A stretch of 64,000 nucleotides of DNA from Williamsia sterculiae (lineage in GTDB: Bacteria > Actinomycetota > Actinomycetes > Mycobacteriales > Mycobacteriaceae). Positions 17,312 to 26,474 of the stretch are shown here, one piece after another; positions within the stretch are counted from its first letter, which is position 1, and every line of letters starts with the position of its first letter. A program made the position numbers and the translations under genes. The notes under the pieces were generated by a model. That model did not search any database and was not told the origin of the DNA. It was given only the letters and a program-made list of their open reading frames with translations. Where the stretch lies: positions 1 to 64,000 of the forward strand of contig NZ_FTNT01000010.1 in the NCBI RefSeq assembly GCF_900156495.1, read 5' to 3'.

Positions 17312-18118
17312 TTGGCAGCGAAGGCGTCGATGCTCTGGTTCGTCGATTCCGACGATCCGGTCACTGACATCCGGCGGGGACTGAACAACGACCCGCACCA
17401 AGCCCAGCATCTGGTACAGCAACTCGTCGGCGACGGCGTGGTGGTCGACGAGGGGCCGTGCAGTCTCGCCGACGCCGACGGCCTTCCCGACGACAACGTG
17501 ATCGCAGGCGTCTACGGTCGCCTCGCGGTGATCTGCGGTCGGGCCGTCGCCACCGACCGACCCTCGGAGTTCACCGACACCCGACTGCGGCTTCGTCCGA
17601 CCGCGGTCGCGGTGCTGCTCCACACCGACCCCGTCGACTCGTTCGGCGCGTTCGCGCGCTGGGAGAACGGAGCCCTGCGGCGCTCGTTCGCCGCCGACCC
17701 CGTCGACATCCGCGAAGACGAAGGCCTGCCGTACCCGTTCGAGCGCGGCTTCTGGGCCGGCGAACATCCCCTGCAGTACGCCGAGGGTGTTCCGCACGAT
17801 CCGCAGGCCCTGCCGTTTCACCCGCAGGAATTCGCCGAACAGTCGACCCGTGACTGGCTCGGTTTCCGCTTCACCCGGCCCCTGGGCCCCGACGACGCGG
17901 ACCCGCGCGACATCCCGGCCACCCGATTCGCCATCCGGCCGCCCGGCTGGCAGCCACCGCCCGAGCCCGAGCGGCAGACCGAGCCCGTCTCCGCTGCCAC
18001 CGAACCCGCCCGACACCCGGAGGTGAGACCGGAACCGGGACAACCGGAGGCGCCGGCAGGCAACCGGGTCGCGCGCTGGTTCGGGTTCGCGCCGAAGTCG
18101 GAGTCGCACGAGTCCTGA
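17312..18118 (+). CDS. Conserved hypothetical protein, DUF6928-like
   Basis: A 268-residue soluble protein starting at TTG 17312, 15 bases after sepH. The opening AKASMLWFVDSDDPVTDIRRG resembles the N-terminus of DUF6928 proteins of the Mycobacteriales, and the ADDxVIAGVYGRLAV-like and FERGFWAGEHPL patches are conserved-looking. The last 60 residues are Pro/Glu-rich. Function is unknown. Its spacing suggests co-transcription with sepH. Confidence 0.65.
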   Translation: MAAKASMLWFVDSDDPVTDIRRGLNNDPHQAQHLVQQLVGDGVVVDEGPCSLADADGLPDDNVIAGVYGRLAVICGRAVATDRPSEFTDTRLRLRPTAVAVLLHTDPVDSFGAFARWENGALRRSFAADPVDIREDEGLPYPFERGFWAGEHPLQYAEGVPHDPQALPFHPQEFAEQSTRDWLGFRFTRPLGPDDADPRDIPATRFAIRPPGWQPPPEPERQTEPVSAATEPARHPEVRPEPGQPEAPAGNRVARWFGFAPKSESHES

Positions 18119-18135
18119 CCGGGACTCGCGCGCCG

Positions 18136-18405
18136 TCAGCGCAGCGTCAGCACCACCGAACCCACCAGGGCGACCACCGCACCGGCCATCACCCCCGCCG
18201 ACACCCACCGCCACACGGGACGGCGGCGGCGCAACCAGACCGTCGGCAGCGTGCCGCCGCAGACCACCACCACGGCGAGCACCCCCAGCCACGGCCGCAT
18301 CTGGGCGGCCACGCTGTACACCCCCAGCAGCACTCCCCCGGTGAACACAGCGGTGCAGGCGGTGACCAGCAGGCCGCTCAACCACGGGGTGGGCTCGGGG
18401 TTCAC
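18136..18405 (-). CDS. DUF2537 small membrane protein
   Basis: An 89-residue protein with three hydrophobic helices (LLVTACTAVFTGGVLLGVYS, LGVLAVVVVCGGTLPTVWL, VSAGVMAGAVVALVGSVVL). It matches the DUF2537 family found beside the TrmH gene in mycobacteria (Rv0882 position). The start ATG overlaps the TrmH-family stop codon by four bases, so it is the last gene of a three-gene operon with the MFS and methyltransferase genes. Function unknown. Confidence 0.78.
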   Translation of the reverse strand: MNPEPTPWLSGLLVTACTAVFTGGVLLGVYSVAAQMRPWLGVLAVVVVCGGTLPTVWLRRRRPVWRWVSAGVMAGAVVALVGSVVLTLR

Positions 18406-19238
18406 ATCCGTGCCCGCGCCCGCTCGTAGAAGGCGACCGCGGCCGCGGTGGCGACATTCAGGGAGTCGGTGCCCCGGGCCATCGGGATCTGCGTACGGAC
18501 GTCGCAGTTGCGCATGGCCGCCCGCGTCAGCCCGGGCCCCTCGGCCCCGACCAGGAACGCGACCTTCGCCGACCCCGCCACCCCGGCCAGCGGCACCGCG
18601 TCGGGTGCCGGGGTCAGGGCGATGGTGGTGAAGCCCTGCTCACGCAGCCATCCGATCTCACCCGGCCAGTCGTCGCACCGGGCGAACGGCACCAGCAAGG
18701 CGTGCCCCATCGAGACCCGCACACACCGCCGGTACAACGGGTCGGCGCACCCGGCGCCGAACAGCACCGCGTCCACACCGAGTCCGGCCGCGTTGCGGAA
18801 GATGCTGCCGATGTTCTCGTGGTCGTTGACGCCCTCGAGCACGGCCACGGAGGTCGCACCGGCAACCGCCTGCGCCACTGTGCACACCGGCGGTCGGCGT
18901 GACACCGCCAGCACCCCGCGGTTGAGGTGGAAACCGATCACCTCGGCCATCACCTCCGCCGACGCCCGGAAGTACGGCACCCCTGCCAACGACGGATCGT
19001 CGAGGGTCGTCCCCAACTCCACGCGACGCTTCTCCACCCCGAACAGTGCGTGGGTCGCGAACCGGGAGGCGACCATCCGCTCGACCACCAGCACACCCTC
19101 GGCGATCACCAACCCCTTGCCCGGCCGACCACCGGGCAGCGCGGGCAGGTCAGGCCGACGATCCACCGAGTTCAGATCGCGGAAGTCGTTCACCCGAGGG
19201 TCGTCGGGGTCGTCGATGTCGACGACCTGCACCCCCAT
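18402..19238 (-). CDS. TrmH-family (SpoU) RNA 2'-O-methyltransferase
   Basis: A 278-residue SPOUT methyltransferase. An N-terminal substrate-binding domain (VIAEGVLVVERMVASRF) precedes the SpoU knot: VAVLEGVNDHENIGSIFRNA (motif 1 with Asn and Arg), FLVGAEGPGL (motif 2) and IPMARGTDSLNVATAAAV (motif 3). It should 2'-O-methylate a ribose in rRNA or tRNA; the target cannot be read from the sequence. The ATG at 19238 shares one base with the stop of the upstream MFS gene. It corresponds in position to Rv0881 of M. tuberculosis. Confidence 0.88.
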   Translation of the reverse strand: MGVQVVDIDDPDDPRVNDFRDLNSVDRRPDLPALPGGRPGKGLVIAEGVLVVERMVASRFATHALFGVEKRRVELGTTLDDPSLAGVPYFRASAEVMAEVIGFHLNRGVLAVSRRPPVCTVAQAVAGATSVAVLEGVNDHENIGSIFRNAAGLGVDAVLFGAGCADPLYRRCVRVSMGHALLVPFARCDDWPGEIGWLREQGFTTIALTPAPDAVPLAGVAGSAKVAFLVGAEGPGLTRAAMRNCDVRTQIPMARGTDSLNVATAAAVAFYERARARM

Positions 19239-20458
19239 CAGCGGACCTGCGCGCGTTCGCGCGCACCGAGCACCCCGGAGAGCAAGGCCAGACCCATCAC
19301 GACGAACGCGAACACCACCCCGGCCCCGGTGATGGTCCAGGCGTTGGCCAGCAGTCCCTCGGCGATCACCGGCACCGAGATCGCGACGTAGCAGACCACG
19401 AAGAAGGCCGACGCGACCGCGGCCCGCTGATCCACCGGCGCGGTGCGGGTGACAACGGCCAAACCCTTGGCGAAGCCGATGCCCTGCCCGATGCCGCCGA
19501 CGATCCCGGCAACCGCCAGCATCTCCCACCAGCCCGACCAGAAAGTCAGCACCAACGCGAGCGTCCCGCACACGAACAAGCCCACGGCCAACGGCTCGGC
19601 GCGGTCGTCGGCGATGCCGCGAGCGGCGACCTGTCCCGCCACCGAACCGAAGAAGGTGGTCGAGGCCAGCAACACCACCCCGATCAGCTGATGCACCCCG
19701 GTGACCTCGGTGGCGATGGTCGGCGCGACCCCGGTGAACAGGCCGAGCAGGGCGAATCCTGCGAACCCGAGCAGCGACGCCCGGATGAACGGTCGGCGCG
19801 TGTCCTCAGGCACGGCCATCGAGTTGAACCGCAGCGGTTTGTCGCGCTGCCTGCCGCGGGTCTCCGGAAGGACCAGCACGATCAGCACGGCGACCACACA
19901 CGCCCCCAGATGCACCACATAGGTGGTGCGGGTGGGCGCGGGCAGCCAGGTGACCACCATCGCGGCGATGATCGGGCCCAACCCCAGCCCACCGATGTTG
20001 GCGATGGTCGCCAACGTCGGGGCTCGCGACACCAACCGACCGCGGGCCATCTCGGTGATCGCCACCGATGCCGTCCCGACGAAGATCCCCGCCGACAGCC
20101 CCGACAACAGCCGGCCCAGCAGCAACAGCGGGACATCGTCCGCGAACAGGAAGACGACGTCGCTGACGACGGCGAAACCCAGTCCGAACAGCAACACCGG
20201 CCGGCGACCCAGCACATCGGACCAGCGCCCGAAGGCCAGCAGGCTGGCCAGCACCCCCAGCGCGTAGGTCGCGAAGATGACCGTCACCGTGTGCAGCGAG
20301 AACCCGATCTCGCGCTCATAGGTGGAGTACACCGCGGTGGGCATGGTGGTGCCGAACATCACCACGATCAGCACGAGCATCAAGCCGTAGGTCGCGACCG
20401 CACGGTCGGCGGGGTCCGCACGGTCCGAAGTCCGGACGTGGTCCGAAGTGTCAGCCAT
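19238..20458 (-). CDS. MFS transporter
   Basis: A 406-residue major facilitator with twelve predicted helices and the motif-A-like loop GRWSDVLGRRPVLL after helix 2. A drug/small-molecule exporter is the usual assignment; the substrate is unknown. The ATG at 20458 follows the intergenic gap with the divergent Eis-like gene, and the longer frame upstream would run into that gene. It is the first gene of the operon MFS-TrmH-DUF2537. Confidence 0.82.
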   Translation of the reverse strand: MADTSDHVRTSDRADPADRAVATYGLMLVLIVVMFGTTMPTAVYSTYEREIGFSLHTVTVIFATYALGVLASLLAFGRWSDVLGRRPVLLFGLGFAVVSDVVFLFADDVPLLLLGRLLSGLSAGIFVGTASVAITEMARGRLVSRAPTLATIANIGGLGLGPIIAAMVVTWLPAPTRTTYVVHLGACVVAVLIVLVLPETRGRQRDKPLRFNSMAVPEDTRRPFIRASLLGFAGFALLGLFTGVAPTIATEVTGVHQLIGVVLLASTTFFGSVAGQVAARGIADDRAEPLAVGLFVCGTLALVLTFWSGWWEMLAVAGIVGGIGQGIGFAKGLAVVTRTAPVDQRAAVASAFFVVCYVAISVPVIAEGLLANAWTITGAGVVFAFVVMGLALLSGVLGARERAQVR

Positions 20459-20497
20459 GTTGGAGAGACTAGTGGGGATGTGACAGCGTGATCTTCC

Positions 20498-21712
20498 GTG
20501 AGCACAGCTGCCGGCACCCTGGAACTGCGACGCGCCACCGATGACGACTGGGACGACATCATCGCCGCCGACGCCCGCGCCTTCGCCTTCATCCACCCCC
20601 TCGACGACGAGGCGCAGCAGGATCTGCGGCGCAAGGTGCGCGACGAGGACGTGGTGGTGGTGCGCGACGGTGCCGACCTGGTCGGAGTGGCGATGTTCTA
20701 CCGGATGACGATGACCGTGCCGGGCGGCACCCGCGTCGACATCCCGGGACTGTCCTGGGTGTCGGTCGCCGCGACCCACCGTCGTCGCGGGATCCTACGG
20801 ATGATGCTCACCGAGATCTTCGAACAGTGGGAACGGGAGAACTTCACCTTCGCCGCGCTGACCGCCAGCGAGGGCACCATCTATGAGCGCTTCGGCTTCG
20901 GCCCGGCCTGCTTCGAGGAGCGGGTCAGCGTGGAGCTGGGCCGTTCGACGTTCCGTGAGCCCGCCCCCGACGATTCGCGCGTCAGGTTCGCCGACGACGA
21001 GCAGATCCGCACCGCCGTACCCGAATTGCACGACCGCTGGTCCGCGACGCGCTCGGGCGCGCTCGCTCGCAGCGACGTGTGGTGGCAGATGATCTTCGCC
21101 GACCGCGAGATGCTGCGCGACGGTCGCAGTGCACTGCACTACCTGTTGCACGCCGACGGTTACGCCAGCTACCGCATCGCCCACCGCGGTGACGACGCGG
21201 TCGCGGAGGTGTCGGAGATCTTCACCGTCTCCGACGTCGCCCACACCGATCTGTGGCGCGTACTGCTGGGCCTGGACCTCATCCCCCGGGTCACCGCGAC
21301 CATCCCCACCGACGACGCACTGCCGGTGAAGCTGACAGACCTACGTGCGGTGAAGGTGGAACACGTCGCCGACGCGATGTGGCTGCGCATCCTGGACGTC
21401 CCCGCCGCGCTCGCCGCCCGCGTCTACGACCGCGACACCTCCTTCGTTCTGGAGGTGCACGACAACCACCGCGACGCCGGCGGCCGTTTCGCCGTGGACA
21501 TCGCCGACGGCCGGGCCACCGTGACCGCGACCACCGAACCGCCGACCATCACCACCGACATCTCGGTGCTGTCGAGCATCTACCTCGGCGGGTACCGGGC
21601 GGTGGAGTTCGCGCGCGCGAACCGGTTGTGGGTCGCCGACCAGCCCACGCTGACCGCCTTCGATCAGGCGTTCTCCACCGAACGTCGCCCGTTCTCCGGC
21701 ACCTTCTTCTGA
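20498..21712 (+). CDS. Eis-like GNAT N-acetyltransferase
   Basis: A 404-residue protein with the Eis family's three-part layout: an N-terminal GNAT domain with acetyl-CoA loop VSVAATHRRRGILRMMLTE, a second GNAT-like domain, and a C-terminal SCP2-like domain ending in a hydrophobic Phe-Phe. Eis proteins acetylate aminoglycosides and other amines and form hexamers. The GTG at 20498 gives the family-typical start just before LELRRATDDDW. It is divergent from an MFS gene and its 3' end overlaps the next MFS gene on the other strand by 49 bases. Confidence 0.85.
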   Translation: MSTAAGTLELRRATDDDWDDIIAADARAFAFIHPLDDEAQQDLRRKVRDEDVVVVRDGADLVGVAMFYRMTMTVPGGTRVDIPGLSWVSVAATHRRRGILRMMLTEIFEQWERENFTFAALTASEGTIYERFGFGPACFEERVSVELGRSTFREPAPDDSRVRFADDEQIRTAVPELHDRWSATRSGALARSDVWWQMIFADREMLRDGRSALHYLLHADGYASYRIAHRGDDAVAEVSEIFTVSDVAHTDLWRVLLGLDLIPRVTATIPTDDALPVKLTDLRAVKVEHVADAMWLRILDVPAALAARVYDRDTSFVLEVHDNHRDAGGRFAVDIADGRATVTATTEPPTITTDISVLSSIYLGGYRAVEFARANRLWVADQPTLTAFDQAFSTERRPFSGTFF

Positions 21713-22983
21713 CGGTCCCGCCGCCACACCAGCAGTACACAGACCAGCACCGACACCGCGCTGATCACGCCGCCGACGACCAGCGGGGCACGCGGGTCGG
21801 TGACCCCGGCCAGCCAGCCGAGCACCGGACTGCCCAACGGGGTGCCGCCGAGGAAGCACAGCATGTACACGCCCATCACCCGGCCACGCATCTCCGAGTC
21901 AACCGACAGCTGCACGATGTTCATCGCCGATGTACTGAAGGTCAGCACCGCCGCCCCGACCGGCACCAACATCACCGCGACCAACCAGTACGTGGGCATC
22001 ACCCCCACCACCACCTCCAGGACGCCGAACGCCAACGCGGCGACGAGAAACTGCCGCAACCGCGCCGGTGAGCTGCGGCGGGCGGCCATCGTGGCCCCCG
22101 ACAGGGTCCCGACCGCCAACATCGTCGACAGCAGCCCGTAACCGCCCGCCGAACCGTGGAAGGTGTTCGCGGTGAGCAGGGCCAACGACAGCGGGAAGTT
22201 CATCCCGAACGTCGACACCATGAACACGGTGGTCAGTACGACCACCAACTGCGGGTTGTCGCGGACGTACCGCAGCCCGCTACGGATCGAGTTCCCTGCC
22301 GCAGCCCGCGGTGGTCGTTGCAACTCGTCGGTCCGCATCGCCAGCAGCCCGGCGATGACGGCGACCGAACTGACCGCGTTGAGCAGGAACACCGGACCGG
22401 TGCCCAACACCGTGATCAGCACGCCCGCGATCGCCGGGCCGATGATCCGGGCCAGGTTGAAGGTCATCGAGTTCAGTGCCACCGCGTTGGGTAGCTGCGC
22501 CGGACCCACCATCTCGATGGTGAACGACTGCCGGATCGGACTGTCGATCGCGGAGATACACCCCAGGGCCAAGGCAAGGACGTACACCTGGATCAGGGTG
22601 ACCACGCCCGAGGTGTCCAACAGCCCCAACACCAGGGCGCACACCGCCATCGATGTCTGGGTGATCAGCAGCAAACGACGTTTGTCGAACCGGTCGGCCA
22701 ACGCGCCCGCGGGTACCGACAGCACCGCGGTGGGCCCGAATTGCAGGGCCATCACGATACCGACGGCCAGCCCGCTGCTACCGGACAGATGCAGCACCAA
22801 CCAGTCCTGGGCGATGCGCTGCATCCAGGTTCCGATCAGGGAGACGACCTGACCGCCTGCCCACAGCCGGTAATTGCGCACGCCCAACGAGACGAGCATG
22901 CGCGGGAGGTGTGGTCGGGTGACCACTCTGGGTGGCGTACCGGGCGGGCGGGCGATGTCAGTCTTCGTCGTTGACGAGATCAC
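21664..22983 (-). CDS. MFS transporter, MarR-linked
   Basis: A 439-residue MFS_3-type exporter with about twelve helices; it opens with RMLVSLGVRNYRLWAGGQVVSLIGTWMQR-like features and contains LADRFDKRRLLLITQ (motif A). The GTG at 22983 lies 26 bases inside the marR gene, so the two are probably co-transcribed and coupled; a start slightly downstream is also possible. An exporter controlled by a co-encoded MarR repressor is a common efflux arrangement. Confidence 0.8.
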   Translation of the reverse strand: MISSTTKTDIARPPGTPPRVVTRPHLPRMLVSLGVRNYRLWAGGQVVSLIGTWMQRIAQDWLVLHLSGSSGLAVGIVMALQFGPTAVLSVPAGALADRFDKRRLLLITQTSMAVCALVLGLLDTSGVVTLIQVYVLALALGCISAIDSPIRQSFTIEMVGPAQLPNAVALNSMTFNLARIIGPAIAGVLITVLGTGPVFLLNAVSSVAVIAGLLAMRTDELQRPPRAAAGNSIRSGLRYVRDNPQLVVVLTTVFMVSTFGMNFPLSLALLTANTFHGSAGGYGLLSTMLAVGTLSGATMAARRSSPARLRQFLVAALAFGVLEVVVGVMPTYWLVAVMLVPVGAAVLTFSTSAMNIVQLSVDSEMRGRVMGVYMLCFLGGTPLGSPVLGWLAGVTDPRAPLVVGGVISAVSVLVCVLLVWRRDRQKKVPENGRRSVENA

Positions 22984-23389
22984 CCATGATCCCGACCGCG
23001 CGACGCAGGACGGCGGCGTCGTCGTCCGACAGCCGCGACAACCGGTCCCTCAGCCACGCCTCGCGGGCGTTCTTCTCGTCACGGATGACCTCACCGCCCT
23101 GCTCGGACAGGGTCACGATGACCTGTCGGCCGTCGGTGGGGTGGGGTTCACGGCGCACCATCCCCAGGTCGGCTAAGGATGCGATGACCCGGGTCATCGA
23201 CGGCGGCTGCACTCGTTCGGTGGCCGCCATCGCCCCCGGCGTCATCGGGCCTTCCCGTTCCAGTGTCGCCAGCGCGGACAGCTGGGTGAGGGAGACCAGT
23301 GACGTCGCGCGGCGCAGACGCAGGTGCCGGGCCAAGCGGACGGTGGCCACCGCAAGGTCGCTGGCCAACTTCACATCCTTGTCATTCAC
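22958..23389 (-). CDS. MarR-family transcriptional regulator
   Basis: A 143-residue winged-helix regulator. LTQLSALATLEREGPMTPGAMA and VQPPSMTRVIASLADLGMV form the helix-turn-helix, and the wing is REPHPTDGRQVIVTLSEQG. The GTG at 23389 (VNDKDVKLA) is chosen because an operator-like palindrome lies immediately upstream; a start 18 bases earlier is possible. It corresponds in position to Rv0880 of M. tuberculosis. It probably represses itself, the downstream exporter and perhaps the divergent DUF2530 gene. Confidence 0.88.
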   Translation of the reverse strand: MNDKDVKLASDLAVATVRLARHLRLRRATSLVSLTQLSALATLEREGPMTPGAMAATERVQPPSMTRVIASLADLGMVRREPHPTDGRQVIVTLSEQGGEVIRDEKNAREAWLRDRLSRLSDDDAAVLRRAVGIMGDLVNDED

Positions 23390-23403
23390 GACACAAGGAT
23401 AGG

Positions 23404-23420
23404 ACAACTAACATGTTTGT
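23404..23420. promoter_or_regulatory. Candidate MarR operator
   Basis: ACAACTAACATGTTTGT is an imperfect palindrome with ACAA/TTGT ends, centred between the divergent marR (start 23389) and DUF2530 (start 23421) genes. Its size and symmetry suit a MarR dimer site, and it abuts the DUF2530 start codon. Confidence 0.5.
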
Positions 23421-23666
23421 ATGAGCGACAGCGACATTCCTGAGCCGCCTCGGTTCCTCACCGCCCCCGAGCCGGTCATCGTGGTCGGGATGGTCGCGTT
23501 CCTGGTCGCCAGCGTGGTGGTCGGCGTGACCGGGTGGGGCGGCTCGTCGGCGCTGACCATCTGCCTCACCGGGTTGGGGGTGGGGCTTTTCGGGACGTCG
23601 CTGATGCTGACGCAGCGGGTCGCCGCGCGCCGCGGACGGCGCGGCGCACAGCTGGGACTGCGCTGA
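23421..23666 (+). CDS. DUF2530 membrane protein
   Basis: An 81-residue protein with two hydrophobic helices (VIVVGMVAFLVASVVVGVTG and LTICLTGLGVGLFGTSLML) and a basic C-terminus (RVAARRGRRGAQLGLR). It matches DUF2530, which is divergent from marR in mycobacteria (Rv0879c). The start codon touches the operator-like palindrome, suggesting little or no 5' leader. Its last 101 bases overlap the PAP2 gene on the opposite strand. Confidence 0.8.
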   Translation: MSDSDIPEPPRFLTAPEPVIVVGMVAFLVASVVVGVTGWGGSSALTICLTGLGVGLFGTSLMLTQRVAARRGRRGAQLGLR

Positions 23667-24150
23667 CCCCCGCCACCCACAGGGCGCCGAACGTCCAGCC
23701 GGCCAACACGTCGGTCATCCAGTGCACGCCGAGGTAGACGCGGCTGACACCGATCAGCGCCGATGCCACGACCGCGATCATCGTCATCCAGCTCCGGCAC
23801 ACGGTGACCGCGACCAATCCCAACACGATCGCCGACATCATGGCGTGCCCGGAAGGGAACGCGTAGGTGTCGATGTCGACCAATCGAATCGGTGCGGGCG
23901 GCCGGTCGCGGCCGAAGAGATGTTTGAGCCCCACCATGACGACGTACCCCACCACCGAGCCGAGCAGTACCGTCAGCGCACGCACGGGCTCGCGGCGGAT
24001 CGCCCAGCCAACGGTCGCGATCAGCGCGATCGCCGTCATCGCCAGGGTGTTGCCGACCGTGGTGATCGCATGCATCGCGTCGGTCCACGCCGGGGAGCGG
24101 TGAGCGACGAACCAGTCGGTGACGGTCTCGTCGATGTCGAGATGTCTCAC
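23566..24150 (-). CDS. PAP2-family phosphatase
   Basis: A 194-residue membrane phosphatase with the complete PAP2 signature: KHLFGRDRP (motif 1), FPSGH (motif 2) and SRVYLGVHWMTD (motif 3, with the nucleophilic His). Five or six hydrophobic helices surround these. Likely substrates are undecaprenyl pyrophosphate or phosphatidic acid. Its 3' end overlaps DUF2530 convergently by 101 bases; the overlapped part encodes a basic, low-complexity tail, so the true stop is plausible but the tail is dispensable-looking. Confidence 0.85.
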   Translation of the reverse strand: MRHLDIDETVTDWFVAHRSPAWTDAMHAITTVGNTLAMTAIALIATVGWAIRREPVRALTVLLGSVVGYVVMVGLKHLFGRDRPPAPIRLVDIDTYAFPSGHAMMSAIVLGLVAVTVCRSWMTMIAVVASALIGVSRVYLGVHWMTDVLAGWTFGALWVAGVSAVPAVRRAVRGARRPAASASATSRKAPPPTR

Positions 24151-24163
24151 GGGCAGCGGACTC

Positions 24164-24826
24164 TCATCGGGCGCGCCGGTACTCCTGCTTCGGTCGGCCG
24201 GTGGATCCGTACCGCAGCCGCATGATCAGGGTCCCCGCGGCCACCAGGTTGGCAAGGTGCTTACGCGCGGTCGGGGCGGCGATGCCCACCGCTGCCGACA
24301 CATCGTCGGCGAACAGAGCGGTGTCGGGATCGGTGAAGACGGCGAGGACGGCCTCCTCTGTCTGCGACCCGCCTTCGGGACGATCGGCGCCGCGACCGCC
24401 GGTCCGCAACGCACCGAGCGCCGTGTCCACCTGGGCCTGGTCGACCGTGTCGGCGGCCAGCACCCGACGATAGTGGGCATACCCGGCCAGTCGGCGGGCG
24501 AGTTCAGCGCGGTCGAAGGGCTTGATCAGGTAGGCGAGGGCGCCGGCGCGCAGCGCGGCGCGGATGGCTCGGGCGTCGCTCTCCGCACCCACGACGAAGG
24601 CGTCGCAGGGCAGTTCGGTGAGTAGGTCGATGCCGGAGCCGTCGGGCAGGTAGACGTCCACCAACGCCAGGTCGATGTCGGGATGATCGGCCAGCGCCGA
24701 CCGGGCCGCGGCCAGCGACCCCGCGGTCGCCACCACCCGGAACCCGGCCAGTGCTTCCACGATGCCGCGGTGGAGTCCTGCGACCCGGAAGTCGTCATCG
24801 ATGACCAGAACCCGTAGATCCGTCAC
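24164..24826 (-). CDS. CitB/DcuR-type response regulator
   Basis: A 220-residue response regulator. The receiver domain has the acidic pair IDDD, phospho-acceptor Asp in LALVDVYLPDGSG and Lys in LIKPFDRAEL. The C-terminal winged helix (SAAVGIAAPTARKHLANLVAAG) is of the CitB/DcuR class. Its start overlaps the sensor kinase stop by four bases. It should activate the upstream CitMHS transporter gene in response to an external carboxylate. Confidence 0.88.
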   Translation of the reverse strand: MTDLRVLVIDDDFRVAGLHRGIVEALAGFRVVATAGSLAAARSALADHPDIDLALVDVYLPDGSGIDLLTELPCDAFVVGAESDARAIRAALRAGALAYLIKPFDRAELARRLAGYAHYRRVLAADTVDQAQVDTALGALRTGGRGADRPEGGSQTEEAVLAVFTDPDTALFADDVSAAVGIAAPTARKHLANLVAAGTLIMRLRYGSTGRPKQEYRRAR

Positions 24827-26436
24827 AGTGCCTCCGGCAGTACGGCGACGAAGACCGCGCCACCGAGCGGGTTGTCGGGACCGGTGCTGCCGCCCGGGTC
24901 GGCGATGGTGATGTCCCCACCCACCGACCGCGCGAGTTGCCGTGCCAGGGCCAGACCCATCCCCCGACCACCGGGCACGGTGTCGGCGACGTTGGTGGTG
25001 ACCCCCTCGTCGAACACCCGGCCGGGTACGTCGATGGTGATGCCGTCGCCGCTGTCGGCGACGGTCAGCAGGAGGGTGGCGCCGTCGGTGATCACCTCCA
25101 CCTCCACCGTCGCGGGGCGGGGTGTGGTCGCGCGGACCGCGGCGTCGAGGGCATTGTCGATCAGGTTACCGAGCACCGATATGACCAGCGGCGGTCTCGC
25201 CAACGCACCCTGCACCCAGCTCTGGTCACCGATCCGCAGGATGACCGCCCGCTCACGCGCCTGCACGATCTTTGCGGCCAGGAAGGCGTGCAGGTGTGGT
25301 TCGGCGATGTTGTCCAGGCCGCCGTCGGCGGCCGCGTCCCGGCGCAGTCCACCGATCTCGTCCAGGTAATCGCTCGCCTCGGTCACGTCGCCCCGGCGGA
25401 TCAGCCCGGCGACCACGTGCATCTGATTGGCCGACTCGTGGCGCTGCGCGCGCAGGGCGTCGGTCATAGACCGGATCGCGTCGACCTCGCGGCCGAGTTC
25501 TTCGACGTCGGTGCGGTCGACCACCGACAGCACCAGCCCGAGGTCGGTTCCGTCGCGGGTCACCCGATGCGAGCGGACCAGGACGATCCGCTCCCCCACC
25601 GCTGCCGCCCGCGCGGTCGCGGTGGGTGTCATCGCGACCTCCAGCACCCGCGGGGTGAGGCCGACAGCGATCACCGGATCGCCCACGTCACCGGTCGGTG
25701 CCAGCAGCCTGCGCGCCTCGTCGTTGACCACCCGGACCACCCCGTACGCGTCGACCGCGAGCACCCCCTCGCCCAGAGCGTGGAGCACCGCCTGTTGTTC
25801 GCGGACCAGCTCGGTGAGTTGGTCGGGTTCCAGGCCCAGGGTGAGTCGTCGCCAGCGTCGCGACAACAGCACCGACCCCACGGTGCCGACCACCAGCGCC
25901 AACACGGCGATCCCGGCGATTCGCAGCAGGTCGTGGCGCAGGTCGTCGCCGATGGCCGCCGTGGAGATGCCGACGCTGACCAGTCCCACCACCCCACCCG
26001 TGGGACCGAACACCGGCACCTTGGCGCGGACCGATTCACCGAGGGTGCCGCGGTCGGTGTTGAGGTCCTCACGCCCGGACAACGCCACGGCCGGGTCGGT
26101 GGAGAGTGATCTGCCGATCTGGGTGGGGTCGGGGTGGGCAAGCCGTATGCCGTCGGCATCGGCGACCACCACGAAAAGGGCCCCGGTGCGCTGTGCGACG
26201 GCGATCGCCTCGGTCTGCACCCGATCGCCGCGACGCGCGCAGACGTCGGCGCGGACGTCCGGGTCGGTGGCCACCGACCGCGCGATGGCCAGTGCCCGCT
26301 GCCCGTACTCGGAACGCAGTCGGTCGTCGGTTCCGTAGATGAGATACCCGAAACCGACGAGCAGACTGAGCAGGATCACCACGATCTGCAGCGCCAACAC
26401 CTGAGTCCGCAGCCGCATGGGCGACAGCCTAGACAT
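24823..26436 (-). CDS. CitA/DcuS-type sensor histidine kinase
   Basis: About 537 residues. A membrane helix near the N-terminus (VLALQIVVILLSLLVGFGYL) is followed by an extracytoplasmic PAS/Cache sensor (FVVVADADGIRLAHPDP, SVRAKVPVFG), a second helix, a cytoplasmic PAS (GEGVLAVDAYGVVRVVNDEA) and a kinase core. The phospho-acceptor region is RHESANQMHVVAGLI, and the ATP-binding boxes are LIDNALDAA and DSGDGI. This layout is that of citrate/C4-dicarboxylate sensors. Starts at 26436 or 26418 are both possible. It lies 38 bases downstream of the CitMHS gene on the same strand. Confidence 0.87.
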   Translation of the reverse strand: MSRLSPMRLRTQVLALQIVVILLSLLVGFGYLIYGTDDRLRSEYGQRALAIARSVATDPDVRADVCARRGDRVQTEAIAVAQRTGALFVVVADADGIRLAHPDPTQIGRSLSTDPAVALSGREDLNTDRGTLGESVRAKVPVFGPTGGVVGLVSVGISTAAIGDDLRHDLLRIAGIAVLALVVGTVGSVLLSRRWRRLTLGLEPDQLTELVREQQAVLHALGEGVLAVDAYGVVRVVNDEARRLLAPTGDVGDPVIAVGLTPRVLEVAMTPTATARAAAVGERIVLVRSHRVTRDGTDLGLVLSVVDRTDVEELGREVDAIRSMTDALRAQRHESANQMHVVAGLIRRGDVTEASDYLDEIGGLRRDAAADGGLDNIAEPHLHAFLAAKIVQARERAVILRIGDQSWVQGALARPPLVISVLGNLIDNALDAAVRATTPRPATVEVEVITDGATLLLTVADSGDGITIDVPGRVFDEGVTTNVADTVPGGRGMGLALARQLARSVGGDITIADPGGSTGPDNPLGGAVFVAVLPEAL

Positions 26437-26474
26437 CGCCGACACCCGACGGGGACCACTTACACCAGGGCCAC

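Noticed and set aside
19046-20491. A 481-codon plus-strand frame
   Set aside because: Antisense to TrmH and MFS genes, both of which are well supported.
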